NCBI GenBank assembly: GCA_032622095.1
Contig: CP136067.1
Coordinates: 132,249,990 to 132,313,989 of the forward strand
Origin: Siphonodentalium dalli
Taxonomy: Eukaryota; Mollusca; Scaphopoda; Gadilida; Siphonodentaliidae
DNA length: 64,000 nucleotides
Direction of reading: 5' to 3'
Shown: positions 1 through 12,614 of the stretch, piece by piece
Numbering within the stretch: the first letter of the stretch is position 1
Layout: every line of letters starts with the position of its first letter
Translations under genes and position numbers: made by a program
The notes under the pieces: model-generated
The model's database searches: none
Seen by the model: only the letters and a program-made list of their open reading frames with translations
Told to the model about the DNA's origin: nothing

Positions 1-241
1 TATTACCTCCAAGTATAGGAGAGATCGATATACATGACATATAATTACAGTTGGATTAAAGTGGGCTCCCCTGGTCAGTGTGGTTGGCCGTTATGTACAA
101 GTATGGAGTGGTTTGGAAACCACGAGAGTGAATCATATATGCACTTGAATGTTCACTACAGCTTTTGTTGCAGGAAAATCTGATTTGTCCAATAGATATG
201 AAAGTTAGTCGTTACAACATGCGTGGGTGTTGAGAAGATAA

Positions 242-640
242 TTACAATGGACGTGACACGGGTTGCTGAACGCCATTCCTGATCACTGTGCTGAGAACGT
301 ACAGGAACTTCGCAGAATATAGTACTAGTTCCTTGAGGCAGTGGGATATGTGTTCTGTTAGGGTTTCCAGAGAACTTCCGAGGAGGGTTGCTACCAAGTC
401 ATCTTTGGCTAACGACGTAAGGTAAAAATATTCGGGTATGCCGAATCGAGAGATAATCCCTTCCCAAAAAGAGTTTCTGATGATGAGAGCGGCCAGAGAA
501 GAGCATACGAACAGGGCCTGGTCGATTTCGTTCGAGTACACTTCGCTGCAGAGATGACACACTAAATTGTTGGCATAAGTTGTCCTGTTGAGAAACAGTA
601 CTAAGTTTTCGAGATATTTCGACATGTAAGCGTTTCCATT
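242..640 (-). pseudogene. LINE ORF2 C-terminal fragment, reverse orientation
   Basis: A 127-residue open frame reads like the end of a non-LTR retrotransposon polyprotein. It begins LNRTTYANN, followed by a C-x2-C pair (VCHLC) and a later acidic/Cys stretch, which matches the frame near 11700-11920 (ILNRTTYDNN, then KHCG) in the larger LINE further on. Both therefore look like the same LINE family, and this is its Cys-rich tail. The reverse transcriptase itself is absent. The fragment butts directly onto an oppositely oriented LINE fragment at about 644. Clade is not resolved; it resembles the CR1/Jockey-like group. It is a dead remnant, not a host gene. Confidence 0.6.
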
Positions 641-643
641 ACT

Positions 644-1622
644 TATCTACGGATCGGAAATATGGGGAGATGGGAATAATACTTTAGTAGAACGGCGCCA
701 CCTTAAATTCTGTAAAATGTTATTAAATCTTAAAACTTCAACTCCTAATTACGTGGTATACGGAGAACTAGGCAGATATCCAATACAAATTGATAAACAA
801 ATTCGCATGTTTAAATTTTGGGCCAAGTTGGTGAATAAACAACGAAGTACCCTCAGTCACAAGATATATAGACTTATATAGACCCTACACGAAGAATCTT
901 TCTTCGAGTCTTCCTGGATTAAAAGTATCAAAAGTACACTTGATAAGTGTGGGATGTCGTACATCTGGCTAAATCGAAATCACGAAATAGATATTAAAAA
1001 AAGTAGAAACAGCCCTGACCAGGAAGTTAAAAGACCAATATATCCAGGAATGGCATGGGTGTATAGACAGATCAACCAGAGGAAATTTGTACAGACTTCT
1101 GAAACGGGAATTTGAAAAAGAAAACCTACATATCTAAGTGCGTTAATTCGTGTGTAATAAATCTAATCCGATTTAGAACAATAATCACCCTTGATTGAAA
1201 CTGGTCGGTGGAATGGTACAGCTAGAAATAACCGAATTTGTTTATTGTGCCAACATGACCGTTTAGGAGACGAATATCATTATATATTCCAGTGCCCATA
1301 TTTTGACAAAGAAAGAGACAGGCTGATACATCGATCATATCGACAATGCCCGAGCATGTCTAAACTCAGAATTTTACTTTCAAATACTAAAATGTCAATT
1401 AACAGGACATTATGTAGATTCATACAATTTGTATGTAAAGAACTCCGAATTATATCCGCATAGCTAACTCATGTTGTTTTCGTGTCTAATTTTATATATT
1501 AATTTGTATGTTGTTCCTTCTCACACTGTTGACTGATATTGTAAAATGTATTGTTTTGTGTTTAGTTTCTCTGCGCCATTATCTGATGGCTTGAGGAAAT
1601 AAATCTATCTATCAATCAAATA
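644..1622 (+). pseudogene. 5'-truncated LINE 3' end (CR1/Jockey-like)
   Basis: Translation from 644 gives YGSEIWG, then HLKFCKMLLNLK, YGELGRYP and FKFWAKL, the conserved order found after the reverse transcriptase in many animal LINEs. The frame is broken several times. A 90-residue piece at 1191-1463 carries the Cys/His tail (ETGRW, CLLC, DEYHYIFQCPYF). The 3' UTR ends in AATAAA followed by a CTAT/CAAT-type short tail at about 1598-1622, as expected of a target-primed LINE insertion. Typical full-length ORF2 is near 900 residues, so most of it is missing. Its 5' edge meets the reversed LINE fragment at 242-640. Confidence 0.75.
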
Positions 1623-2859
1623 TTTACAATAATAAATTTCGCCACTTTCTTGAAATGTGACAAGCGATGCATGGCAATGCAACACCGAACTTGATGCCAA
1701 TCAGACATGCACTGGTTTGTATCTCATTAAATAATCGCTATAGACAAACGCTGGACGTTGGTTTTCTTTGGATTTAAAAAAAACCTGCTACTGTTCGTTT
1801 ATAAACTGGAATTTGTTTATAATTTGATGAATTATTTCAATGCATGTTAATAATTTGCATATGAATTTATTTTTGGTAAGTCACAGACCATTATACATCC
1901 TATGACTAGACGAAGTTACTGAACTGTAATCGCGAGAAAGGACACTCTTGCGATACAATTACTCATGCAGTGCAGCATCGTGCATGCGAATGACAAGGAA
2001 TTTGCCTTTAGAAATCGGACAACAAAACAGTTGTTACAGAGACTGACCAGTGAGGTGTCCAAATGGCCCTACTTTCAGATTGTGAATACACCCGAGCCAA
2101 GGTAATGTCAATATATGTTGCACTGCACACATAGCGGCCTTTCCGTTGCAATATAGCCGGATTTCCGACAGATGCTGTATATGTGTTAAAATTACATTTG
2201 AAGAGGGAATTTTTGCGAGAAAACTATTTTCTGAAGTGATCAAAAGCCGTTTTTATCTATAAAAAAAGAGTCCTTCGCTCAAATGTGTATGTCCAATACA
2301 CAATTACGTTTATATCTGCGGGGAAACCGTCTATCCGGTCTGAAAACTGTTTTTTATGGTGTTGTTTTGATCCTTCTGGAGTATTTATGTTCTAAAAATA
2401 GAATTGTTCGTCTTGGCGAAATCGACTTCCGATTATAATATTATGTTTGTACGGTTTATCCACTGTGATTACATATACCCGTTACACTTGAACCATTGTG
2501 ATGCTTTTTAAATACGCCATACTGTTGCAATCTGAGGAAGTCTATTGGGCTAAACGAGGTTGACATGGGTTTTAACCCCGACATGGGCGAGAATCGGGAC
2601 TGATTGTCACGCTTGATCTGATTTGAGGGACTCTCAATGTGCTATTCTGATCGATATATGTCCATTTCGATACGAAACGAGAAATTGTTCACGCTCACTG
2701 AATTTACCACATATCAATGAACACTCATATTGAGTCGTGCCTCCATAACTCTAATATATATGACAGTACGCACTGTTGATTCATAGGATCATTGTATTGT
2801 CTTAAACATCCACTTGTAAGACAACGATCATTATTCCCGAAAGACACTGATGACATATT
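1623..2859. other. No recognisable feature
   Basis: AT-rich sequence with only short chance frames. No splice-supported exon, terminal repeat or RNA gene was seen. Confidence 0.5.
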
Positions 2860-3024
2860 TGATAAAGTAGTTGTATTACATGACTTTTTATGAAGTAATG
2901 CGTTACATGTATACTGCATTACATGTAATGAAAACAGGACCCATTACAGATTACTTTTCATTACTTGAGAAAAAGTAATGCTTTGTAATGTATTACCATT
3001 ACCATTACCATTACCCCATCACTA
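2860..3024. mobile_element. ATTAC-rich hAT-type element end (fragment)
   Basis: The stretch is dominated by CATTAC/GTAATG motifs and ends in CCCATCACT. The subterminal ends of some animal hAT elements are built of the same motif and finish in CAGTGATGGG on the other strand. Only one end is visible and no 8-bp duplication could be found, so this is a remnant. Similar ATTAC-rich blocks lie near 15770 and 31060. Confidence 0.4.
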
Positions 3025-3679
3025 GATAAAAGTGTTAATATCCAGGGGAAAAAGTGGAATATGAGTGGGTATATTACCGGGACTTTTAACAAGAAATTCA
3101 ATTAATTGAGGAAAAACACCCACTGTCCTGAGTGGTATTGATAAGCTATTGTGGGGGGGGGGGGTCTACCACTTTGCATCGCAAAATAACATGAATGACA
3201 CCAACAGCTTGAATGTGATAATAACCCACCATATATGGTTGATATTCAACCAGGCTGTGCTTAAGTTTCTCAATTGATGACTGATGTACATATACACTAC
3301 ACACAAATAGTAATAACAATTAACGTTGTGATTTTGAAACTAACCATGCTAGAATGTCAATTTTGATTCCCATAGAGATCATCAATGATGTCTATGCGCA
3401 AGGGACCCACGCCAATCTTCTCTGTTGGGATTCCAATTGTTGGCTTATTAAAGATGCACATATGCTGAAGATACAGTCACGCGCAAAACGCGATCCCGTA
3501 TATGTAGGTCGGGTTTTGGCCCCAAGTGAATTAAAATGTCATTGAAATAATCGGTTTCTCCCCATAAACATCCATATATTCAAAATACATGTTTTTGGAG
3601 CAGAATTAGGTACCGGGTAGTCCATATTGGACGCCATCATGGAATTTAATTTTTTTTTTTTAATTTTCAGACATATTTA
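3025..3679. other. Intergenic, one long G run
   Basis: No coding signal was found. A run of about ten G lies near 3152-3163. Confidence 0.4.
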
Positions 3680-3848
3680 TTAGTTATGTGGATGGAGTTA
3701 TAATTAACCTCACATCCTTATATTGGTTATGCGGATGGGGTTATCATTAAACCTCACATCCTTATATTGGTTATGTGGATGGGGTTATCATTAAACCTCA
3801 CATCCTTATATTGGTTATTTAGATGGAGTTATCATTATACCTCACATC
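3680..3848. repeat. Minisatellite, 44-bp unit, about 4 copies
   Basis: The marker CCTCACATCC recurs at 3708, 3752 and 3796, and its start again at 3840, giving an exact 44-bp spacing. Each unit also contains TTATATTGGTTAT and GATGG(A/G)GTTAT. Units differ by a few substitutions. Confidence 0.9.
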
Positions 3849-4039
3849 AGTGTGTTGGGGATTTTGGACCTTGACTTGGGACCTTTGTTTTTTGGTGAGT
3901 TTGAAGCCTGTTTACATTTCGAAATGTTGTCAATTTTGTATCGTCTGCAGCGGAACTCGGCATGTTGAAGCAAAAGTTACAAGGCATTGCACCGTTATGA
4001 TTTTGGCATTGTTGAACAGAAGAGAAATACAGAATACAA

Positions 4040-5310
4040 ATCAGTATCATATGATAAAATGTATATGTAACGAGTCTATAATACAAATGAAAAACGTGGG
4101 TAGGGGTGGGCGATACGGGGAAATATGGGTTGATACCGATATAGATTTGAAGAGCGATAATGACCAATGTTGATATATTATGCACCTCAACTCTATTGTT
4201 GCGACAAGGCTATAACATAGAGGGGGTGTCAGAAACTTACTAGTAGTTATCTCTATATAGTACCAGAATAGTTATTTATCGACTTCTATAGTGGTACAAT
4301 GCAAATTAGAATCAAATTATAAAATATGTATCTAACACAACTATAACGATGAAAAGAAAAATAATAATTTGGGCTGGGATTAGATGTTGGGTTGGTTATA
4401 TGGAGTAAAAGGAGTTCATACGATGAACTGACATAAATTAGTACTAGTAGAGCTACAGCGATCAATGTTGCCATGTAATGCATCGCGACTGTACTGTAGC
4501 GACAATTGTATAACATTTAAGGGGGGCGGGGTCTGAAATTATCTCTATCTCTATAGATGGCACCAGAATTATATAGAAAGGAATAGCAATTGATATACGT
4601 ATACGGCATAGTACGCGTAATACCATACACATAAGTATTGATAAAAATGATAAATGATAAAAATATGTACATAACTCGACTATACCGATGAAAAATGTAA
4701 TAAATTGGACCAGGATTAGAGGTTGGGTTGGTTACATGTGGATAATTGGATATGCAGTTAATACGATAGATGAAAACAGACAGCACTTTCTGATAAGATG
4801 TCCAGCCCTGAATGAAGTCAGAAATCGAACTTTACCACAGATTGAGGACGAATTGAGGGAGTGTCTTGCTGTCAACTACACCAACTTGTCTGAAGACTCC
4901 AAGATGGATGTCATACTAAATGTGGGGATGTGTCCAATCTATCTGAAGATATTCATAACTCCAAAGACATCACCCAGCTGCAGTTCCATACTTCCAGGTT
5001 ATGCTATGCGCTACATATCGAGAGGTACAATAAGCTGTTACTTATGAAAGAGTTCCCAGTCATATACACAGCAACAAAATGTAAATTAGTATTTTTAGAT
5101 CAACTACTGTATATAAACTCACTAAATTGGAAGGTGATGATTATTTTAATACTCATATTGAGGTTGCTCGTACACGGCCAAAGAGAAGAAGAAGTAAGTA
5201 AGTAAGATAGGGGTTGATACGATAGACCGAAATAAACAGACCGAAATAAAATTGTCGAGTGATAGTAACCAATGTTGACGTAAAAAGTAATGCGACTGTA
5301 CTGTCGCACA
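4040..5310. repeat. Degenerate tandem repeat, about 310 bp per unit
   Basis: Blocks near 4020-4260, 4310-4560, 4640-4740 and 5210-5310 share an ordered series of words: TGATAAAAATATGTA, CGATGAAAA, GGTTGGGTTGGTTA, ACCAATGTTG and GCGACTGTACTGT. The copies have diverged strongly. A LINE tail interrupts the last unit. Confidence 0.55.
4750..5050 (+). pseudogene. LINE C-terminal fragment
   Basis: The frame reads DENRQHFLIRCPALNEVR, the His/Cys tail motif after a LINE reverse transcriptase. It then shifts to another frame reading SRLCYALHIERYNKLL, another conserved tail motif. At least one frameshift separates them. No reverse transcriptase core or poly-A tail is attached. It lies inside the degenerate repeat block, so it was probably inserted there or duplicated with it. 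Confidence 0.6.
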
Positions 5311-5312
5311 AT

Positions 5313-5935
5313 TATCAGGTAGAAATTGTCAAATATGTTCCCCGGTGTCCAATATGGAGCACATCAGAAAACATTCGCAGGGCCCTAAAATTTATTTAAG
5401 TTTAACACATGATTTCCCATTCAAATCGATTTATGTCCATAAAATTCTTACTTTTCAAAATTTTAAGCTGAGACTTGGTGTGTCTGCGTGAAATTCTTAT
5501 ATATTCCTAAAATGACAGGTTCCAGCACGCAATTATGTTCTAGATGGCAGAAAGAATTTTTTTTCGATGATAAATTTTAATATAGGATTTGCCATTCAAA
5601 ACGATTTATGTCCATAAAACTCTTATTTTACAAATTTTTTAAGCTGAGACTTGGTATATCTGCGTGGAATACTTATATATTCCTAAAATACCAGGGTCCA
5701 TTACGTAATTATGTTTTAGATGGAAGAAGTGATTTTTTTTCGATGATAAATTTTAACATGGGATTGTCCCATTCAAATCTATTTATGTCGATAAAACTGT
5801 TATTTTTCAAAATTTTAAGCTGAGAGTCGGTGTTTCTGCGTGGAATACTTATATATTCCTAAAACGGCAGGGTTCAGCACGTAATTATCTTTTAGATGGA
5901 AGAAATTGATTTTTTTCGATGATAAAAATCCAGCG
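5313..5935. repeat. Satellite with 175-bp units (3 copies)
   Basis: The words CCATTCAAATCGATTTATG, TTTTAAGCTGAGACT and TCTGCGTG recur at about 5411, 5585 and 5761, giving units of about 175 bp. The lead-in (TATCAGG, then AGGGCCCTAA) and two more units recur at 48070-48515 inside a Helitron-like element. This block is therefore probably the satellite core of a decayed copy of that element. Confidence 0.75.
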
Positions 5936-7039
5936 TGAACCAGCGTAATTTGCCGTAAACAAATTTAACAATAATTTTCCCAAGTGTCGTTTTGGTCAAA
6001 ATATCGCTTTCTCGACGGGGAGATCTGATCCTAACAAAAGCTAAGATGTATTTAGATAGAAATATTGAGAGAATTTGACAGATTATGGTGCATTTTGAGA
6101 GAATTTTAGTGGAGAAAACGTTTGCTTCAAACATGCGAATTCAGCCAGAATCAGATTGACAACACATTGAACAAATGCAGGCCTGAAACTCACCTTTTTG
6201 GAAGGTAAATCCAATAAATTAGATATAAAAACAATCCTCCCTAAGCACATTCAAAGATATCTCGCAAGTTTTTAATATCTTAGGACACAGAAACAGTCCA
6301 AATGAATGAATTTAAATCAGCTTCCGAGACGAAGCGAGACATGTACGTACGATTTGATTTTGATGAGCCTTGTTTACGGTGACGTCATTTGCGTTGCTTC
6401 CCAACCTTAACCCTTTCCACTCTCAACGACATTTCAATTGGTTGAAATTAAAAAGTTCTCAAGTTCCAGCTCAACCTGAATCTAGTTACTCAATTGGTAG
6501 AAATACGTTAGCAGTAATTCTTAGTTTAATGAGTTATAACTCTAATTTTATTGACGATATGAGCTCCACAGCATAATATGAAACAGTTTATGGCGGTGTT
6601 ATCCAAACGTGTGCTTTGATAATGATTATAATTTTATTTTGCGATCAAACGTCAGTGCAGCTCAGCAGAAACGCATAGACACTAGTTCAGTTCAGCAGAA
6701 ACGCATGAGTCCTACGATTATAGCACACCCACTGGACGCGCTTCGCGCGTCGGTCAGTGGGTGAAAAATTCGAAAACACAATTCTCGAGAAATTCATCGG
6801 AATCGCACCAGAATTACCGGTATTTTGTTCTTTATGTCACACTATAAGGATTAGATTAGTAAAAGTGCATAGTAGCATTAAATTTACATCTGCAAAACGT
6901 TTGAACATTTTGACTATTGATACACATCTGGGTTATATCTGTATGCATTTGGTATTTAAGGAAGCCAATTCATTTCCTTTAGTGTTGTAATGTTGTGTAC
7001 CTCTTACTATGTGGTAAGACAATAAGTAAGCAATAATGT
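5936..7039. other. Intergenic with one hairpin
   Basis: No gene was seen. A GC-rich hairpin lies at about 6726-6763, with arms CACCCACTG and CAGTGGGTG around a GCGC/CGCGC loop side. It resembles a Helitron 3' hairpin but no CTRR end follows. Confidence 0.4.
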
Positions 7040-7650
7040 GTGAGAAAAATGGCTGGGAACACACATTTCTCACTGTTAAGAAAACATTTTTCTTGATTTG
7101 AAAACAAAATATTTTCTGAGTGTATTAAAATTTTTATTACCACATACTTCAAATAAGAATGAACTTTACTAAATGTTAGAAACTGCAAGAAACGCATTTT
7201 CTTATATTTCTAGACATTTGAGAATATTTTTTACTTTTGTCTATTTTCGCCTCTCTTAACGTATTAGAAATAATTTCTAAAATTAAGAAATATCTTTTTC
7301 GATACAAGAAAATATTTTTTCTAAGTATACTCCAAAATTTTCTAGTCTTTTCCTGATTTCTAGAAAACGAAAGAACCTATTTTCTGGTGAGAAAACAATT
7401 TCTTGATATTTGAGAAATTATTTCTTATCGTTTTCTAGATAATGAGAAAATTTCATTCTGACTATGAAGAACTCTTGAGAAAAATAATTGGTCCTTCTTA
7501 GAAAATAAAAATAAAATTATTCTCATACTAAGAATTCAAATTTATGTAAGGAAGTTATTTTTCAAACTATTAGAAAATCTAATGCAAGAACATTTTCCAA
7601 GTTTTCTCCCAAGATAATATTTCTGTTTTGTTCTCGAAATAAGATAATCC
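7040..7650. repeat. AT-rich block of AGAAAAT/ATTTTCT words
   Basis: Short words TTTTCTAG, GAGAAAAT and TTAAGAAA recur in both orientations about every 15-40 bp for 600 bp, making the strand highly self-complementary. No termini or target duplication were recognised. Confidence 0.5.
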
Positions 7651-7654
7651 TTTT

Positions 7655-7905
7655 GGCAGTTCGTCGCATGGAAACGTTAGATAATTTTCTACCGATACAA
7701 CAATCTGCTAGAAAGTGTTACCATCGCAGGGACTCGATAAAATAACGTTCTACCGATCCAAACAAAGTTCGGCGAAAAAGTGTTACTGCCGCACGGACTC
7801 GATAAATATAATGTTCTATCTATACAGTGCTCTGCGAAACAGTGTTACCGCCAAACGGACTCGATAAAATATTGTTCTACCTATATTATAACCCTCTGTT
7901 CTGTC
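7655..7905. repeat. Minisatellite, about 70-bp unit, left part
   Basis: Three to four units share GTTCTACC, AAAGTGTTAC and GGACTCGATAAA. The same array resumes at 12213. The LINE between them therefore split one pre-existing array. Confidence 0.85.
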
Positions 7906-8509
7906 TGTCCATTGGAATGATAGAAGATGACTTTTGGCCAATTGGCCTATACTGTAGGCGATGGCGTAAGACAATTACCAAAGTCACACCTAAACCAAAT
8001 TATCATGGCTGACTTTCATAATAATGCAAATTGTCGCACAAATTTGTGCCCTCAAACAAATTTAAATGTATGCACATGGAATGCCACAGGTCTAACTTCG
8101 AGTTTTCTATACCTGACTAGTCTTTTTGAATTAGTCTGAATATGATATAGTGGGTGTCTCAGAACACTGGTTGGGTGCAGATTACTTATCGTCGCTAGAC
8201 CAAATCCACGAAAATTATGCCGGCTTAGGAAAACCTGGTCGTATAATCATTACTGGAGCCCAACACACAAGAGATGGTGTCGCCTTCCTGGTCAACAGGA
8301 AGCATGCCGGTAAAGTATCTACGGTGTTATTTGATTCATGATAGAATCATTGGGGCGAGGCTTCAGATTGACAACAGCGAATATGTTCATTTTTTCCAGG
8401 TATATCTCCCGAACACAAATTACCCTGAACCAGATTTCGTAGCATGTCTAAAAATGTTCCATATAACACCAGCGTTTATACATCCATGATTGATCACATT
8501 GGGACAGAC

Positions 8510-8690
8510 AGGAAGACAGCACTGCTATAGTGTTATGTCTGTCCCAGGCAAAGCGCCTGCAGTCATTGTCATTTATGTGTTTTATATTTTCATTTCATTG
8601 TATTCCAAATTATATTTTTGTATATCAGGGTGTGTCTTGTTCTGTTAATTTGGCATTTTGTAAATAAAGTATCTATCTAACTCATAGGTG
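8510..8690 (+). mobile_element. Short LINE 3' tail nested in the larger LINE
   Basis: About 180 bp splits the endonuclease frame between MIDHIGTD and KSDMVKHVHILD. The insert carries a small hairpin (GGGACAGACAGG against GTCTGTCCCAGG). It ends AATAAAGTATCTATCTAA, a short-repeat LINE tail. Confidence 0.6.
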
Positions 8691-10439
8691 TAAATCAGAC
8701 ATGGTTAAACATGTCCATATATTGGATGATGATTCGCTAAACACATCCAATCATAGACCAACTGTGTGCTCAATGTCCCTTGATATATCAAGACGGCCCC
8801 GTGACTATAATATCAATAGTATAGCATTTATTCCATGGTCAAAGCTAGATGTTGAAGTTTACCATTCGGTTGTAGAACACGAACTCGGTCTGTTGGACAC
8901 AACGATATCCAGTAAATTCGACATTGTTGTGTTATACACCAGGGTGATTGACATTCTCGTCAATGCTGTAAAGAAAGCAAGTCCTAGAAGGACACACAAA
9001 CGCAACATTAAATCATATTGGAATGCGGATTTGAAAGCTCTTCATAAACGTATGCGACAATGTAGGAGGTTCTGGATATCTAAAGGACGTCCAACAGATC
9101 TACCAAATCAATGTTTTCGTGCTTATAGGGATTCCAAAATTTCGTCGATGCCATCGAGCATCAGTCAAATCCCTTAAAGTTCAATCTGAGAAAGAATTGA
9201 ATATTATGCACAATATGACCAGGCATCTTTCTGGAAAGCCATAAAGAGCAATACAAAATATGATATTAACCAAGGCTCTGAAATGAAATTCGGCGACCTC
9301 ATATACAGGGATCCTGAGGATATAGCTAACGGCTGGATGGGCTATTTCCAAAACCACAGCTACCCCAAGTATGAAGCTTACATTTCAAACACTGTCAAAC
9401 AGCTGAAAACTCCCAATACTGTGGACTTAGTATCTGATTTTGAATTCTGTCACCCCGTATCTACCAATGAAATTAGGTCTTGTATTCAAAATCTCAAAAG
9501 GCAGAAAGCTGGAGGGCTCACTCAGATCGTGAATGCGCATTTGATACTCACTCCACCCAAACTATATGATGTCCTTGGAAAGTTATTTTCGTTCATGCTG
9601 GACTTTGAATTCATACCTCGGGACATGAAAGTTGGGGTAACAGTCCCTATCTATAAAGGGAACGCGAAGCCTATCGAAAATCCCGATAGCTATAGGACAG
9701 TCACATTGCTACCTGTCACTCGGCGCTCTTTAAAAATTTCCCGAACAAATTTCCAGAAGGGTGTCGGATGCAATGTAACAACTTTCTTTTTACAGAAAGT
9801 ATAGAGTTTGCACTCAGTAATAGCTCTGCAGTATATGCCGCTTTTCTAGACTCACAAAAGGCTTTCGATTGAGTTTGGCATGATGGCTTGATATATAAAT
9901 TGTACAGAAAAGGTCTCGCGGAACATATACTCAGAGTTATTGCGGACATGTACACCGATATGAAGAGTGTTGTCAGATACAACGGTCTTCATTCTGAGTC
10001 ACTTGATGTAGAACAAGGGACTAGACAAGGCTACGTCATGTAACATTTTCTGTACCTTGTCTATATCGATGACCTTCTAGATACTTTATCCGATGCACCA
10101 GAAGGTATTCACACCGACGCTGTCTCTTGCAGCTGCCCCACCACTGCCGATGATAATATGTTTGTTATCTTATTCTGAATGGGGCTTGAAGAACATGCTA
10201 AGCACGTGCCACAACTATAGTATTACCTGGAAGTTCGAGTACTCTTTTTCCAAAAGCGAGGTAGTTGTCTTCAGGCCAAAACCACGTCACTCAATGCAAG
10301 CTCGAGACAACTCGATGTGGAAACTCGGCGAAAACAAACTCAAAGAAGTGAAGAGCGTGGTACATCTTGGGATACCCCAAAACCAGAAGTCCGATCGTCA
10401 ACCAAATATAGACAGAGCATGTTAACTAATGCGTAAAAC

Positions 10440-11143
10440 CTTTTTCGGTGCGTGCAGGTCGGCCACCACAAAATATCTATCGCCAATATCTCAGCTGATC
10501 ATACCTAAGCACACATTCCCTGATATATGGAACTCATTGGATAAAAATAACAAGATAATAACCTTTCGAAATAGATTTAAAAAGTCATTGACAAAAAGTT
10601 ATATATTGCGATACTCGTCACAAATCAAATGCAACCATTCATTTTGTCAAGATTGTACAGGTACGTCAAATGCACGCCATGAGCCCCGCCATTAAAATAT
10701 ATATACTTGCTATTTTAAACCCTGGTATGTTCACCTTACATTTTGGCTGAAAGATACGCAAAATTAGTCTTTACAATCAACTGAGTAAGGACAAAATGAA
10801 AAGCAACCTTAAAAGACTCTTTCTCTGATCCTGTCTAAAGACATCATACTTCAGCCAGACTCTGCACCTATGATAAAGTAATATTGAGCCCCGTGCATGG
10901 TAAAACCGTCATGAATGTACACAATGCAATTAGTTTGGATACACCATTCCGTCATTTCAAATATATTATCCCACTTCATGTTGTTTTATGACTTGATTTA
11001 CATATATAGGGGCGGCAGGAAGACGGCCCATTTGGCCATGCCGCTCCTGTGCAATATACCTATGTTTCTTTTTGAATATTGTATTGTTACTATATGTCCA
11101 TATATATTGTACAAATAAATACTACTACATACTACTACTACTA
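10440..11143 (+). pseudogene. Nested 5'-truncated LINE 3' end
   Basis: The frame at 10429-10692 changes from the host LINE to FPDIWNSLDKNN, FRNRFKKSLTKSY and CQDC, a typical end of another LINE protein. Near 11010-11060 a GC-rich UTR hairpin follows (GGCGGCAGGAAGACGGCCC, and later its GCCGCTCC complement). The element ends with AAATAAATACTACTAC, a TAC-repeat tail. At about 11144 the host LINE resumes in its own tail domain. The nested copy lacks its reverse transcriptase. Confidence 0.65.
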
Positions 11144-12212
11144 CTAAAGTATGTTGCTCTGCCAAAAGCGTTATATGGCTGTGAGATGTGGTATCAGCTA
11201 TCAGAAGCAAATGTCCTGCAACTCGAACGATCTTACCGCATGTGCTGTCTCAGTGTTTACCAACAAGGACCAGCACGGAAATGATCCTGTCCCTTTTGGG
11301 TCTCAACCCGCTGAGAGTAGAAATTGAGAAAAGGAAACTCATTATCATGGGTACCCTGATAAATTTACCATGCACCGATCGAGAAGCTCTTCGAATTTTT
11401 CTGTTCAATATTCACGGGTACTTACTGTATAATCGCCCTCCTTTTGGGTTTCTGTGAGATATTATACCCATTCTGCGGAAACATAACTTGTATGAGTACC
11501 TGACCACATTTGCAGAAACGGGCTTCTTTCCGAACCAACCACAATGGAAGGCTACAGTGAAACAATATATGACGTCCTCATACGAAACACCTCAAGTGGA
11601 CAATGTAGCTGCTCTAGATTTCTTTCGGAATGTGAAGCTTCGTCGCACGTCCTCCTGGTGGGAGTTATGTTGGACCAATCTTAAATATCTCACAATTTCA
11701 ATTCGAATGGCTAACATCCTCAACAGGACCACATACGACAACAACTCTCTTTACAAACATTGCGGGCAATTGTACCATAATCAAGTAGATCATATGTTCT
11801 TGCACGGCTTCTCTCCGCATATCACTGATCTCAAAAACCACTTCTGGTATCGAATAATCAATATCTTCGATTTATCGACGTTCCTAATTCTGGATCGCCT
11901 ATCGCCACAAGATTTCTTGATGTATTCATTTGGCTGTCAGTCGATGAGTGGGTTGGATTCCTCAACCATAAACAACGAGGGTGAACTTTTTATTGATTGT
12001 TTTTTGTTCATATGCATTTTGTGCACCATTTAATCCTCGTGTGTGTATCATCACACACGTGGAGTGAGAAAAAAGCATTGTTGTTATTGGTATGACACAC
12101 ATGTACATCATGTTATCCTGAATAGCAACCCATCTTATTGTCTCTGTATTATGTAATTGTATGTATTGTTGTATATAACGTCTCCCTTGAATGGAGGAAT
12201 AAACAATCTCTC

Positions 12213-12560
12213 TCTGCCTATACAAACAAAGTTCTGCGTAAAAGAGTTACCGCCGCACTGACTCGATAATTATCTATACATTGTTCTGCGAAAAAGTGTT
12301 ACCGCCACACGGACTCGATAAAATAATGTTCTGCCTACCCAAACAAAGTTCTTCGAAAAAGAGTTACCACCGCACGGACTCGATAATTATCTATACATTG
12401 TTCTGCGAGAAAGTGTTACCGCCACACGGACTCGATACAATAATGTTCTGCCTACCCAAACAAAGTTCTTCGAAAAAGAGTTACTGCCAAACGGAAATGT
12501 TCTACCTATATTATGACGCTCTGCGAAAAAGAGAAGTTGCCGCCGGAAAAAAATGTTTTA
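12213..12560. repeat. Minisatellite, right part (about 70 and 140 bp periodicity)
   Basis: Units contain CAAACAAAGTTCT, AAAGAGTTACC and GGACTCGATAA. Two alternating subtypes make a higher-order unit near 140 bp, for example from 12260 and again from 12380. Confidence 0.85.
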
Positions 12561-12614
12561 CCGCAGCACTGACTCTCAACATGAAAACAGTGTTATCGCC
12601 GTTCTCTATACCTG

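Larger units (their letters stand above)
7906..12212 (+). pseudogene. Broken LINE with endonuclease and reverse transcriptase
   Basis: This is a long non-LTR retrotransposon with many stops and frameshifts. The endonuclease region reads NVCTWNATGL at 8065, then GVSEHWLG, then DGVAFLVN, and ends MIDHIGTD and NHRPTVCS (8490-8770). The reverse transcriptase covers about 9283-10400: SYRTVTLLPV, AAFLDSQKAFD, EQGTRQGY and YIDDLL. The catalytic YADD-type box is not intact. The tail resumes at 11150 (LPKALYGCEMW) and ends with the NRTTYDNN/Cys motif at 11720. The 3' end is GGAGGAATAAACAATCTCTC. Two other LINE tails are nested in it. It is flanked on both sides by the same minisatellite. Clade is probably CR1/Jockey-like; not certain. 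Confidence 0.85.

Noticed and set aside
3823-4185. Overlapping frames on both strands of over 110 residues
   Set aside because: They cover a minisatellite and a degenerate tandem repeat, with no conserved motif.
6726-6763. GC-rich hairpin as a Helitron 3' end
   Set aside because: No CTRR terminus lies within about 15 bp on either strand, and no TC start partner was found.
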